Both the position numbers and the translations under genes were made by a program. The notes beneath the pieces were generated by a model. That model made no database searches. It was not told the DNA's origin and saw only the letters and a list, made by a program, of their open reading frames with translations. From Closterium sp. NIES-65 (taxonomy: Eukaryota > Streptophyta > Zygnematophyceae > Desmidiales > Closteriaceae): 64,000 nucleotides of DNA. Within the stretch, counting starts at the first letter, position 1; every line of letters starts with the position of its first letter. Of the stretch, positions 1 through 9,799 are shown piece after piece. The stretch covers positions 40,056-104,055 of the forward strand of contig CANXME010000383.1 of the NCBI GenBank assembly GCA_948144175.1, read 5' to 3'.

Positions 1-1084
1 AAGCATAAAGTCCCGGTCCACCAGATCATACGTTTTGCGTATGTCAACGGTCAAGGCGAGGAGAGGGGTGGTTTGTGTGGATACCCAGTCAAACAGGTCA
101 AGCTTATCATTTATTGTGTCCTTGATCATCCTAGAGTTAATGAATTCAGCCTGGGAGTGGTTAATGATGGACGTAAGCAGGGGTTGAAGGCAATTTCGCA
201 AGGCAAATGGCAAGAATTTTGTAGTCGGAGCTCATTAAGGTGATGGGACGCAGATTATCAATCTTCGAGGAGTCCCCTTTTTTGGGGATAAGCACGGTGC
301 GTCCCTGCAGCAGTGACAGGGGGAGCGCGGTGTGAATTTCCAGAAACATGGCGTGAAGGACGGGGGAGAACTTTGCGCGGAAGTGTCTGAAGAGTTCGTA
401 GGGAAGACCGTTGGGGCCGAGGGTTTTGCCTCGTGGTAGCTTGTTGATTGCTCTGGAGATCTCCTCCATAGAAAAGGGGCTGGAGAGACGGTCTGAGATT
501 GAAGGGGGAAGATGGGAGGGGGGACATGGGGCCAGAAAGATTCCCCGGGGGAGATGGGTTGTGAGGCGCTGTAAAGCTCCTGGAAGTATGTAGTTCATAG
601 GGATGACATTGTCGGAAGATTGGAAGTGAGATCGCCAGAGGGTGTTTGGAGTGCCGTGATGAGAGAAGCCTTGATACGGAAGTTGATCCCGACAAGAAGC
701 AAAGAAACACCCATTTCCCGTGGTCCCTCCACCTTGAATTTGGCCTTGAGGGCGATATCCGCCGCTTTGGAAGCTTCGTATCGTTCGAATTGTAGTGAGG
801 CGCGACGAAGGCTCTCGATGGCCTCGGTAACTGTAGGGTTGACCGCAAGGTGTACTCGGAGATGACAAACAAGGTTGCTGAGATGGGACGTGGTGGCTTT
901 GACGCGGAGTCTTAACAAAGCACTCTGAAAACATTAAGGTGACCATCGACTGGGTGTCGCGTGTCAGGGACTGGAGCTCCGTCCCTGGTGAGCGAAATGG
1001 GCGAGGGAGGGTGAGGTCGAGCTGGCGTTTCAAGAAATGGGCGGGGGAGGGTGAAGTCTGTTGAATGCAAAATGTGGTTTGCAC
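1..1084 (-). pseudogene. LINE (non-LTR retrotransposon) reverse transcriptase fragment
   Basis: Read on the minus strand this is the start of a LINE ORF2 reverse-transcriptase domain. The frame 1084-161 carries the RT entry motif ISRAINKLPRGKTLGPNG followed by VLIPKKGDSSKIDNLRPI, both typical of plant L1-like RTs. A frameshift at about 185-200 moves the reading into another frame. That frame continues to the window edge with LALTVDIRKTYDLVDRDF, the motif-A block holding the first catalytic Asp. Linker sequence upstream of the RT sits in yet another frame (595-918, LQFERYEASKAADIALK). No endonuclease domain is visible and the element leaves the window at base 1. At least two frameshifts make it a dead remnant. 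Family assignment is firm; the exact clade is not. Confidence 0.75.
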
Positions 1085-1909
1085 GTCAACCTACAGCCTA
1101 TTTGCCGACGATAAAGGAAAATGAGAGTTTTTGTTTTGATGTAATTTGTGGAATGTGAGGAGCGCATTTGCGTGCTTTACATTTGTGCGTTTACGGTTTG
1201 TGAATCGCCTTAGCGGTTCATAAGTTACATGCATTTTTGTGTGTGGGTGCATTTCATGAATGTTCATGAATGTTGACGAGTTTCCGTGAGAGCGCATGAG
1301 TTCTCGTGAGTTTTGGTAAGTTCGCGGAACTTCGTGATTGCTCATGAGTCTGCGTGTGCGATCATGATTTTTCATGCGTTTTTGTGAGTTTTCATTAGAG
1401 TTCATGAGAGTTCAAATTTTCGTGAGTATTTCGAGTGTGGCGAGTGTTTTGTGAGTTTGACTTTTTCGTGCTGGTCAAGGTCAACCGAGCGCTATGGTCA
1501 AGGCCCGCACGTGGGGTCCTGACAAGCGCATGTGGCCCCTCAGTCCTCATGCGTGTGCCTCGCACTGTCGCGATCGTGCACTGTGCGCACGCTCGCATAA
1601 GGACAGGGCAAATGATTGCACTGCCCTCGAGCAGGACAGCGCACGTTCGTGCGCTGTACAGCACGACAGAAAATTCGGTCGTGCATGATTACACGCATGG
1701 AGGGGTGCGCGTGGGTTTCGGGAGGTGCCGAGGAATCCCGAAGGGTGCTCGGGATTGATTCGAGATTTCAGTTGAATAACTAAATCTCGAGCTTTGACTT
1801 TTGTGACGTGGTGAACAAGATACTTCGCTGGAAAGTCGCGCGCCTAGCGAGACAAATTTGTTTCAGGTACAAAACGGTAAATTCCGTTTTGCAACGGGAA
1901 AACGGTTTT
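1085..1909. other. Unassigned host DNA left of element A
   Basis: No convincing gene is visible. The stretch holds a degenerate short-period repeat (separate entry) and a GC-richer patch at about 1470-1760 whose open frames on both strands match nothing I recognise. The last five bases (1905-1909, GTTTT) are the left copy of the element A target-site duplication. Confidence 0.5.
1200..1445. repeat. Degenerate CATGAG/CGTGAG short-period repeat
   Basis: Variants of TTCATGAG, TTCGTGAG and TTTGTGAG recur every 10-20 bases. The same texture resumes at 16490-16535, on the far side of element A (TTCATGAATG, ATTCATGAGTG). This shows that A inserted into one continuous host tract of this repeat. The period is too irregular to call a unit length by eye. 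Confidence 0.5.
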
Positions 1910-2038
1910 TGAGAAACTTAGAACGAGAATGGATTGACTAAGGAATGAAAGCGATCCAAATATGAAACCCTAGAAATGTGTACCCCTTAGAATCTAACCC
2001 GCTACAGCCTTCACAGGCTAGATCATATAAGTTTGACA
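1910..2038 (-). repeat. Element A 3' LTR
   Basis: 129 bp; on the minus strand it starts TGTCAAACTTATATG and ends TTTCTCA. It matches the LTR at 16354-16479 with about 94 percent identity by eye. The polypurine side faces right and the GTTTT duplication lies to the left. Confidence 0.88.
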
Positions 2039-2061
2039 CACCCCCATAGGCAAAGTGGGGG
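2039..2061 (-). other. Element A polypurine tract with hairpin
   Basis: CCCCCA (2041-2046) and TGGGGG (2056-2061) are perfect inverted repeats around a 9-base loop. The minus-strand purine run next to the LTR (ATGGGGGTG) is the likely plus-strand primer. The same hairpin lies next to the 3' LTRs of B (2674-2694), C and F; in D it is weakened by base changes. A role for the hairpin is inference. Confidence 0.6.
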
Positions 2062-2250
2062 AGAACAAGGGGTCACAAGACCAGTCAAGCAAAGCAAGGC
2101 AAAGCAAGCTCAGGGTGGATCACAACGTCACCACACATTCTGAGCACAAGTTCAAGGCCACAAGGCCAATTCACATGCATGAGTACACACATATATATAA
2201 CGCTAAACAAGCAAGAGCAACTATATATGTATGTAACAGTACAAGCAAGG

Positions 2251-2536
2251 TCAAGAAGTGAGCAAGTGAGGCAAGGTAGGTATAAGACCTAACAGAGTAC
2301 AGAAGCGCTGATGGTCACAAGTCGCAAGTGCCTTGGTGAAGATATCAGCAGTGTTGGACTCAGAGGCCACGTAAGCAAGGCGCAGCTGACCGCGCTGCTA
2401 AAGCTCAAGAGCAAGGAAGTAGTGAAGAGCGATGTGCTTCGTTCTGTGCTCCAGTCTGTGCTCCCGACACAAGGCCAGCATAGCCTTGTTGTCTACGTAC
2501 AGAACTAGAGGAGAACGAGGCGGCTCTCCTAGGTCA
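2251..2536 (-). pseudogene. Element A RNase H C-terminal part, detached by insertion of B
   Basis: This is the tail of the A polyprotein. Minus-strand reading gives LVLYVDNKAMLALCREHRLE, with the RNase H Asp in YVDN, then the conserved C-terminus ending in CDHQRFCTLLGL and a stop at 2251-2253. It joins on to the RNase H N-terminal part at 9800: the coding sequence breaks at 2536 with GGTCA and resumes at 9800 with the same GGTCA, the duplication made when B inserted. A TAG replaces a CAG codon in the stretch LELQQRG near 2396-2400, so the tail was also broken by point mutation. Confidence 0.85.
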
Positions 2537-2671
2537 TGAGAAAAGTTGAACGAGAATGGATGACTAAGGAATGGAAGTGATACAAATGGGAAAGCCTAAT
2601 TCTGTTGTACCCCCTATGGGATACCCCACTATAGCCTACACAAAACGTATAAGCTATACAGAGTTCTGACA
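2537..2671 (-). repeat. Element B 3' LTR
   Basis: 135 bp, TGTCAGAACTCTG at its minus-strand start and TTTTCTCA at its end. The hairpin and polypurine tract follow at 2672-2694. The left flank GGTCA (2532-2536) is one copy of the target-site duplication. Confidence 0.9.
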
Positions 2672-2884
2672 CACCCCCATAGGCAAAGTGGGGGAGAACA
2701 AGGGGTCACAAGACCAATCAAGCAAAGCAAAGCAAGCTCAGGGTGGATCACAAAGTCACCACACAGTCCGAGCACAAGGTCACGGCCACAAGGCCAGTTC
2801 ACAAGCAAGAGTACACACATATATATAAAGCTAGACAAGCAAGCGCAAGTATATATATATATATATGTGAGAGTACAAGCAAGT

Positions 2885-5140
2885 TCAAGAGGAGAGCAAG
2901 TGGGGCGAGACGGGCACAAGACCCAACTGAGTGCAGAAGCGCTGATGATCACAAGGCGCAAGAGCCTTGGTGAAGACATCAGCAGTGTTGGCCTAAGAGG
3001 CCACGTACGCAAGCCGCAACTGTCCACGCTGCTGTAGCTCACGAGCAAGGAAGTAGCGGAGAGCAATGTGCTTTGTTCTGTGCTCCAGTCGCTGCTCTCG
3101 ACACAAGGCCAGCATGGCCTTGTTGTCTACGTACAGGACTGGAGGAGAACGAGGCGGCTCTCCAAGGTCGGTCAGCAGGTAGGTGAGCCAGCGAAGCTCT
3201 TGTGCAGCCATGGCCCCGGCGTAGATCTCAGCCTCACAACTGGAGCCGAGAACAGAAGACGAGCGAGTAGCCCGCCACGAGACAGAGCCGGAACCAAGGC
3301 TGAAGGTGTAACCCTGTGACGACCGCTCCGTAGCCTGGTCGTCAGCCCAAGAGGCGTCCGCGTGCCCAGTGAGGACCACTGGACTCCGCCCTCCAAGCAC
3401 TAGCCCCATGCCTAACGTACTGCACAAGTAGAGCAACACCCTCTTCGCTGCAGCCATGTGCCCTGGTTGGTGTCTCCCAGGAGCAACATAGCGTGCGAGA
3501 ATGCTAAGAGGGTATGCAAGGTCAGGACGTGTGCAGGTCATCAGGTACATGAGGCAGCCAACAAGCTCTGGATACGAGCCACTCGACTCTACGGACTCAT
3601 CCGAAGGTAGAGCTGAGAGCGAGTGGCGAGTAGGCAGAGGAGTGGCCTGAGTCGAGGAGTACATGAAGCCGAAGCGCTGAAGGACCTGCTGCACCATGTG
3701 TGACTGAGTCAGGGTAATGGTGCGGCGTGCTCTGTCCCGGGTGATCTGCAAGCCAAGGTAGCTGCGCAGTTCACCCAGGTCTGTGCACGTGTGTCCCTTG
3801 TGCAGCTCAGACTTCACGTAGGCGAGTCCAGCAGTGTCAGCTGTGGCAAAGACCAAGTCATCGACGTACACGAGGATGTAGAACGGCGGCAAAGAGGTGT
3901 CGGTGCGCAGGAACAGCGACGGGTCGGCAGTGGAAGGAGCAAACCCAAGTGCCGCAAGTGTAGTCCTCAGTGTATCGTGCCACTCCCGTGGCGCCTGGCG
4001 GAGACCGTAGACTGGACGCCGGAGACTCCACTGGGTACCAGGAGGGAAAGACCCAGTGAAGCCAGGTGGGCGGCGCAGCCAGATCTCCTCGTGGAGGCTG
4101 CCCTGCAAGAAAGCTGTGCAGAAGTCCAGAGAGTGCAGCTCGTAGTCACGGTGAGCAGCAACGTGCAGCAGTACCCGAAGAGTGGTCATCTTTGGGGTAG
4201 GGGAGAAGGTCTGAAAGTAGTCAACTCCCTGCCGCTGACTGAAGCCACGAGCCACGTAACGCGCCTTGAAGACAGGCGGAGAACCCGGCGGCCGCTTCAC
4301 CCTGAAGATCCACATGCCACTGACGATGTTCGCCCCAGGAGGGGGGACAGCGTCAACGTAGGTGCTTGTGGACTTCCAGGAAGCCATCTCTGCATCCATA
4401 GCTGCTTGCCACTAAGAGGAGTAGGGACCCTCTATCGCCTCCGCGTAAGAGCGCGGAGTCGGGATGTCAAGTGCATCCGGGTCTCCCTCATGGATAAGCA
4501 GTACGGACACGAGATGAGGTGAAGCAGCTGCCAGACACTGGAACTCCTCTTGCCTGTCCTTAAGGACGTCCGTGCGAAGAGCACACTCACCCCCGACCGA
4601 CGGAGGACAGACAGACTCAGACTCAGCGACAAGACGAGCAGCGTAATCTAGGCGACAGCAAGCAGCAAAGTCGACGAGCTCAGCAACTAGGGCAGACGCA
4701 GCAGTGGACTCGAAAGAAGGGTCAGTGACAGCAGTAGCAAGGAGACACGTGACAGTAGGACTGGCAGCACGAAGAGAGTCCGACTCCAGGTCGGCAAGAG
4801 CAGGAAGAGAGGACTCAGGAGGAGAAGGCAAAGGGGCACGCAGAGGAGCAATGGACGGACGCAGAGACATCCGGTGCGTGCCTGGGACAGGAGGAGGACG
4901 CTGACGCGAACCGCGAGCAGGACGGACAGGCGACGTAGGGCGGGACGCAGGCTCACAACGCTCAGCAAGACCTCCAGTAGGACCAGTGTAGGGAGAAGGA
5001 GCAGGCAAAGGGGAGGAAGGCTGCAACTGTAACTGTGACAGGACAGGCTGTGGACACTCTAAGGGAGGAGGAGGACCAGTAGAAGGTGGAAGACCAAGAA
5101 CCTGCTGCAGGAGTGGAACAAAGTACGGTCGAGGCCGCGT
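2885..5140 (-). pseudogene. Element B reverse transcriptase and RNase H
   Basis: Copia RVT_2 plus RNase H. From the hinge end (RPYFVPLLQ near 5120) the frame runs through a Ser/Pro-rich linker into the RT. Visible blocks are WKSTSTYVDAVPP, GMWIFRVKRPPG, the motif with the first catalytic Asp (LHSLDFCTAFLQG), and the polymerase signature YVDDLVFATAD. RNase H follows with its Asp, Glu and Asp residues in LTGHADASWADD, SCEAEIYAGA and LYVDNKAMLAL. The 468-residue frame 4399-2993 is uninterrupted across all RT and RNase H signatures. A TAG at 4412-4414 (CAG in sister copies) separates it from the linker, and a TAG at 2993-2995 (GAG in sisters) cuts the last 36 or so residues. The natural end is the TGA at 2885-2887. 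This is the best-preserved RT in the window. Confidence 0.88.
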
Positions 5141-5339
5141 GGCAACGCCACAAGCAGCAGGGACAGCACCAGTACCCTCAGCAAGAGCACCCGCTCTAGA
5201 AGCACCTCCAGTAGCTCCAGAACCTCCAGTAGCACCAGGAGCACCCTCAGTAGGACCGCGAGAGGAAGTCTCAGCGCCAGTACCCTCAGCAGTTACAGTC
5301 CAGTTGAACCTGCAGGTCCAGTAGCTCCAATACTCCCAG

Positions 5340-5700
5340 TACGAGCACCTCCGAGACCCGCGACTGCAGCACCCTCAGCAGCCGAAGAACCTCCAGCGCC
5401 AGCGCCGGGCAAACCACTCGCGTAGCTCCTGTGGAGAGAGTGGCTCCCGGCGAGACGAAGCACTCGGAGAACCTCCAGGCGGAGCACCTCCACGCTCAGC
5501 GTCTCCAGACGTAGCACCCGCAGGCTCAGCACCCCCAGGCGTAGCACCCCCAGGCTCAGCACCCCCAGACGCAGCAACCCCAGGCTCAGCACCCCCAGGC
5601 TCAGCACCCCCAGACGCAGCACCCCCAGGCTCAGCACCCCCAGGCTCAGCACCCCAAGGTCCAGCACCCCCAGGCTCAGCACCCCAAGCAGCACCAGAGT
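5340..5700 (-). repeat. Element B integrase-RT hinge minisatellite (15 bp)
   Basis: About twenty copies of a 15-bp unit around GCACCCCCAGGCTCA, in frame, coding for pentapeptides such as GGAEP and GGAAS between integrase and RT. The unit is a multiple of three, so copy number can change without breaking the polyprotein. The same unit occurs in A, C and F. Confidence 0.85.
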
Positions 5701-5734
5701 CACCAGTGACCTCGACAGGCTCGACTGCGTCTAC

Positions 5735-7719
5735 CTAGGACACACCTGAAGGGGCAGGACCCTGAGGGGGAAGGGGGTCTACCTGGGGGGGACCTGGTAC
5801 AAGGAAGAGCGGGGGTGGGGGGAGAGAAGGAGTGTGGTAGGGGAAGAGGCGGTAGTAGGGGACCGACTCGTATAACGTGACGTCCTCGGAGGACAGAACA
5901 CGTCGAGAGGTGGGGTGGTAGAACTGCCACCCAGGCGCGTCAGGGGGGAACCCCAGGAAGACGCAAGGAGCAGCACGAGGGGACAGCTTGTCCGCAGACA
6001 AGTCGCGGACAAACGCCCGAGATCCCCAGACCCGGAACGCTGACGCATCACCAACCTTCCCCGTCCACAGCAGGGCTGGGGAGGTCTCCGGTCTGGAGAC
6101 CCTGGGGTGGAGGTTGATCTGATGCGCCGCGTACCTCACCGCAAACGGCCACAGAAAATGGGGGGCAGCCGCGTGCATCATAGACGTACGAGCGACGTCC
6201 ATGACCATGCCAATGCGGCGCTCAGCAATCCCATTTTTCTGCGGTGAGTCCGGGAGCGTGAAGGTCTGACGGATGCCTCGTGCACGACAGTAGGCTCGCA
6301 GAAGGCCAGAGGAGAACTCTCCGCCTCTGTCCGAGTGCAGACGCAGAACAGGAAAGTCGGAGCCAAAGCTCGATCAGTCTGAGCTGGAGACTAGCTGAGC
6401 CAAAGCCTGAGCCAAAGCCTGAGCTGGAGACTAGCTGGGCGGATCCAGTCGATCAGCACCTCAGTGACATCACCCTTGCTGCGCAAGGGGAAGACTGTGG
6501 TGTAACGCGAGTAGTCGTCAACAACGAGCAGGAAGTAGCGCTAGTGACCCTGTCCACGGACGCGGGCCGGGCCCCACACGTCCATGTGAAGCGTCTGCAA
6601 CGGGGCCTCTGTCGGAGGAAACTGGGAGGAGTGAGGGGCAGCACGCTGGCGCCCCTCGACACAGGGGACACAGGCAGGGCTAGGGCCCTGAGGAAGGGGA
6701 GGGAGGGACCGGGGGAGACCAAACACAAGAAGACGGGAGGCCATGCCCCTGAGCCGAAGCAGAGAGGGGTGGCCAAGGCGGTGGTGCCAGAGGAGAGTCT
6801 CCTGAGACAAGAGACGGCACGAACAGGGGGCAGACGCAGGACCAGACCTGGACTCCGCAGCAAACACCTGACTCGACGCGGCTACTCTACCAGACTCAGC
6901 AACTGGAGGAGACGCAGTGGTCAGAGTGTACAGGCTCGACCCCGGCTGACGCGCGAACGTAGCCAGGTGTCGGCCTGTGCTAGCCTCTGTGCAATGTGTC
7001 ACTCGCCGACGTGCAGGAGTGAACTGGTGGACACCCGCATCCTGTAGGTCAGCACCACTCACCAGGTTCGTCGAGAACGAGGGGAGGTAGAGACCAGACA
7101 GGGTGCCAGAGGGAGCCGCCGGACACAGGAGGACTGTGGAGAAGCGAGACAGGACAGGACCCCCAGAGGGGTCAGCCAGAGACACCGCAACCGGCCGACT
7201 AAGCGGCGTGAGTGTGGTGCGGTCCCGAAAGAAGGAGCGAGAAGCCCCAGAGTCAAGGGTGAAGGTGAGGGAGGCCGAAGCCGACGTAGTACCTGAGAGC
7301 GCAGACTCACCAGTACCTGAGGACGCAGACACACTAGCACCTAGAGCAGCAGCGTCGCAAGCACCTAGGGCAGCAGCCGCACCAGTACCTAGAACCGCAG
7401 TCTCAATGCCCGGATCGGGCGGGAAACACCGGTAACAGTCACCCTCGTCACTAATAGACACAGCATACATGGCAAAGAGAATAGCATCAAAGTCAAGATC
7501 ACAGATGGCGACACCCGCCCTAGACAGCGCATCCCAGCGAGGGATCTCGGATGCCTCCGGGAACTGGTGGCGCCACGCGTCCGTCAGGCGGCCAAAGCAG
7601 CGCTGGGTGGGGTGCGCACCCCCACACTGCTCTTCCGCACGGTCGCCGGTGCGCAGGACGTAGGTGCACGGACCAAAGCCCCCACCCCGCTGGCGTGTAG
7701 TGTACCACTCACGGAGGTG
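5735..7719 (-). pseudogene. Element B protease and integrase
   Basis: Downstream of the gag stop the frame carries LREWY, the C-X13-C-X3-H-X4-C finger (7597-7668), then the aspartic protease (FTLDSGASRSFF). Next come the GAG-pre-integrase zinc-binding block (LLWHHRLGHPS and CVPCVEG) and the integrase core. The first catalytic Asp is in LHMDVWGPARV. TAG at 6541-6543 replaces the Glu codon of GHERY. Near 6373-6432 a short segment (coding around LQLR and FGS) is tandemly duplicated, shifting the frame before the second catalytic Asp. The C-terminal part from 6208 has MVMDVARTSM and the conserved VWGSRAFVRDLSADK block, closing at TAG 5735-5737 (CAG in sisters). Family assignment is certain; enzyme activity is not expected. 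Confidence 0.87.
7597..7668 (-). other. Atypical zinc-finger motif C-X13-C-X3-H-X4-C (element B)
   Basis: Minus-strand translation gives CTYVLRTGDRAEEQC, then GGAH and PTQRC. The H-X4-C half resembles a retroviral zinc knuckle, but the first pair of cysteines is 13 residues apart instead of 2. The same spacing is kept in A, C, D and H; in F the last Cys is Tyr and there is one extra residue before His. Metal binding is inference. Confidence 0.7.
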
Positions 7720-8832
7720 CTAAGGGGACAGGGTCGCACGACCGCGCCGCTGCTGCTGGCGCGAGCCACCACCTGAGCCACTCCTCTGCGAAGACCCGCG
7801 ACCAGCTCCACCGCCACCCCCACCACCTCCACCGCCTCCACCGCCTCCACTGCCGCCGCCGCCACCACCACCGCCACCGCCACCGCCGCCTCCACCACCT
7901 CCGCCCCCACCGCCACCGCCGCCGCCGCCTCCGCCTCTAGTGCCGCCGCCAACCCCTCCACCCCCACCTCCACTCCCACCGCCACCCCCACTCCCCCCAC
8001 CGCCTCCACCTCCACCTCCACCGCCCGCTCCTCCAGCTCCCTTGCCCCCCTTGCCCCTGCCAGAGCGACGTATCCCGCTAGGGGCAGACGCCGCACCGAC
8101 CGACTCCAGACCAAGGAGGTCGGCCGCAGCAGCAGAGGCGACAGAGGGTAGCAGTGGGGAGGGAGAACACCCCTCAAAGATGGGGGCGAGCGGGTCACCT
8201 CGAGAGGCTCCTACAGCGACTATGCTCTTCTCTATCGCGAGGAGGTCCTTCTCGAGGAGATCTACGGTGAGTGTGGTGGGACAGACTGAGAGAAAGTGGT
8301 CCCTGACTACGCGAAGGGAGTCAGGGAGGCAAGTGACTAGGAAGTACAGAGTGATGTACATGGGGGGGGGGCTCGCAGCGCAGAAGTCAGCAGGGAGTGC
8401 AGCGCGGTAGCGAGTGTCACTAGTGCGGAGGTGCGTAATGAGGTCAGCTACGATGGGAAAGGCAGCAAGGTCAGGGAAGAGGTACGGCAGCATGAGACGG
8501 CTCAGTGCAGCAGTGGAAGGGGGGGAGTAGCGCGCGACTACAGCGTCGTACAAGGTCCTAGCACTCTTGTACTGGCTAAAGTGAGCACGCTCGGAGGTAG
8601 GGAGGTGGCGACGCACAGCAAGACGTGCAGCAGCGTCGCGCGTGGCCCTCTGGGAGCGAACAGTGGCGTCAGCATCAGCAGCAGGGGCAGGGGAAGCGCC
8701 AGAGGTGAGGTCAAAGAGAGAGAGGCCGTCCGCCCTATCGCACTGTAAGAACAGCTGTAGGTCGTCTACCCAGACCTCAAAGTCAATGGCACGACCCTCA
8801 GCGTCAAAAGCGAGGACACTAGGGGTAGCCAT
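7720..8832 (-). pseudogene. Element B gag (capsid/nucleocapsid)
   Basis: Start chosen at the ATG giving MATPSVLAFDAEGRAIDFEV, because every sister element opens the same way. Residues 1-240 or so form the copia UBN2-type capsid region (FEVWVDDLQLFLQCDRADG, then RYSPPSTAALSRLMLPYLF and a C-terminal block near VCPTTLTVDLLEKDLLAIEK). Then follows a tail of more than 100 residues almost entirely Gly and Ser. The G-run at 8352-8361 keeps frame here, unlike in most sisters. The frame ends at TAG 7720-7722 between LSP and LREWY, where sisters have CAG, so this is a nonsense mutation, not the natural end. Copia elements normally translate gag and pol as one protein. Confidence 0.85.
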
Positions 8833-9059
8833 GATAGCAGTAGACCAGCAGTGCAAGCAGCAGGGGAAGGGCACGCAGTGACAGAGGGTTTGTGCTGACC
8901 GGACAAGGCTGCTCGGGCGGCTCGGGCGGTACAGGCGGCTCGGGCGGCTCGGGCTGCTCGGGTACTCAGCGGCACAGGCGGCTCGGGCGGCTTTGGTCCT
9001 CAGCGGCACAGGCGGCTCGGGCGTCACGGCGGCGTACGGGCGGTGCGGGGCCGGGACGC

Positions 9060-9545
9060 GCGGCGTGGGGACCGGGGCGGCAGCACACGGCTGGGACGGG
9101 CGGCGCACAGGAGGCAAAGGGCCGGGACGACGGCGGAGAGCCGGGACGGGCGGTGCACGGGCGGAGTGGGGCCGGGACTGCGGTGCGCGGCCGGGACGGG
9201 CGGCGCACTGGCGGCGTGGGGCCGGGACGGGCGGCGCGTCGGCGTCGGCGGGCTGGGGCAGCGGCCTGCGGCCGAGATGGGCGGCGCGCTGGCAGCGAAG
9301 GGGCCGGGACGGGCGGCGCGCGGGCGTCTAGGGGCCGGGACGGGCGGCGCGCGGGCGTCTAGGGGCCGGGACGGGCGGCGCGCGGGCGTCTAGGGGCCGG
9401 GACGTGCGTCGCGCGGGCGGCTAAGGGGCCGGGACGGGCGGCGCGCGGGCGTCTAGGGGCCGGGACGGGCGGCGCGCGGGCGTCTAGGGGCCGGAACGGG
9501 CGGCGCGCTGGCGTCTAGGGGCCGGGACGGGCGTCGAAAGGGGCC
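9060..9545 (-). repeat. Element B leader GC-rich tandem repeat
   Basis: The 5' untranslated leader (8833-9645) is very GC-rich. From about 9299 it is a tandem array of a roughly 31-bp unit built from GGGGCCGGGACGGGCGGCGC and GCGGGCGTCTA, 7-8 copies. It has few stops in several frames but no recognisable protein. Confidence 0.8.
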
Positions 9546-9645
9546 ACTGGGGGCCGAGAGAGAGGGGAGCGCGACTCGGGCAGGGGCAGAGTGCATTCCG
9601 GGCAGGAAAAAAAAAGACGGTGGGCCCTAGGAATAGTTCCCACGA

Positions 9646-9664
9646 GGGAACCTGCTCAATACCA
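9646..9664 (-). other. Element B primer-binding site
   Basis: Minus-strand TGGTATTGAGCAGGTTCCC directly abuts the 5' LTR. The first six bases match the 3' end complement of plant initiator Met-tRNA (TGGTATCAGAGC); the rest diverges, so the exact primer is uncertain. Confidence 0.7.
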
Positions 9665-9799
9665 TGAGAAAAGTAGATCGAGAATGGATGACTAAGGAAT
9701 GGAAGTGATACAAATGGGAAAGCCTAATTGTGTTGTACCCCCTATGGGATACCCCACTATAGCCTACACAAAATGTATAAGCTATACAGAGTTCTGACA
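9665..9799 (-). repeat. Element B 5' LTR
   Basis: 135 bp, 4 differences from 2537-2671. The right flank GGTCA (9800-9804) is the second TSD copy and at the same time the continuation of the element A coding frame. Confidence 0.92.

Larger units (their letters stand above)
2537..9799 (-). mobile_element. Ty1/copia retrotransposon B, nested in A
   Basis: B is a full-length 7263-bp element with 135-bp LTRs (2537-2671, 9665-9799) and a TSD of GGTCA at 2532-2536 and 9800-9804. It is the most complete member of its lineage in this window. Gag is a single open frame; protease, integrase, RT and RNase H follow in the usual copia order. The main frame is broken by five TAG stops (7720, 6541, 5735, 4412, 2993) and a small duplication in integrase. 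Three of the five are CAG to TAG compared with sister copies. The LTRs differ at 4 of 135 positions, so B is younger than A. Confidence 0.92.

Noticed and set aside
2993-4399. Calling the element B RT-RNase H frame an intact host gene
   Set aside because: It lies within LTRs and a TSD, lacks its own start, and is the pol part of a copia element.
7720-7722. TAG between gag and pol of B as a programmed readthrough stop
   Set aside because: Sisters have CAG (or other sense codons) here and stops elsewhere, so a point mutation is more likely; recorded only as part of the CAG to TAG bias.
7940-8410. Pro-rich ORFs opposite the gag Gly-rich tails (also at 14401, 22510, 29148, 46534)
   Set aside because: Antisense shadows of the GGC/GGA-rich gag coding sequence.
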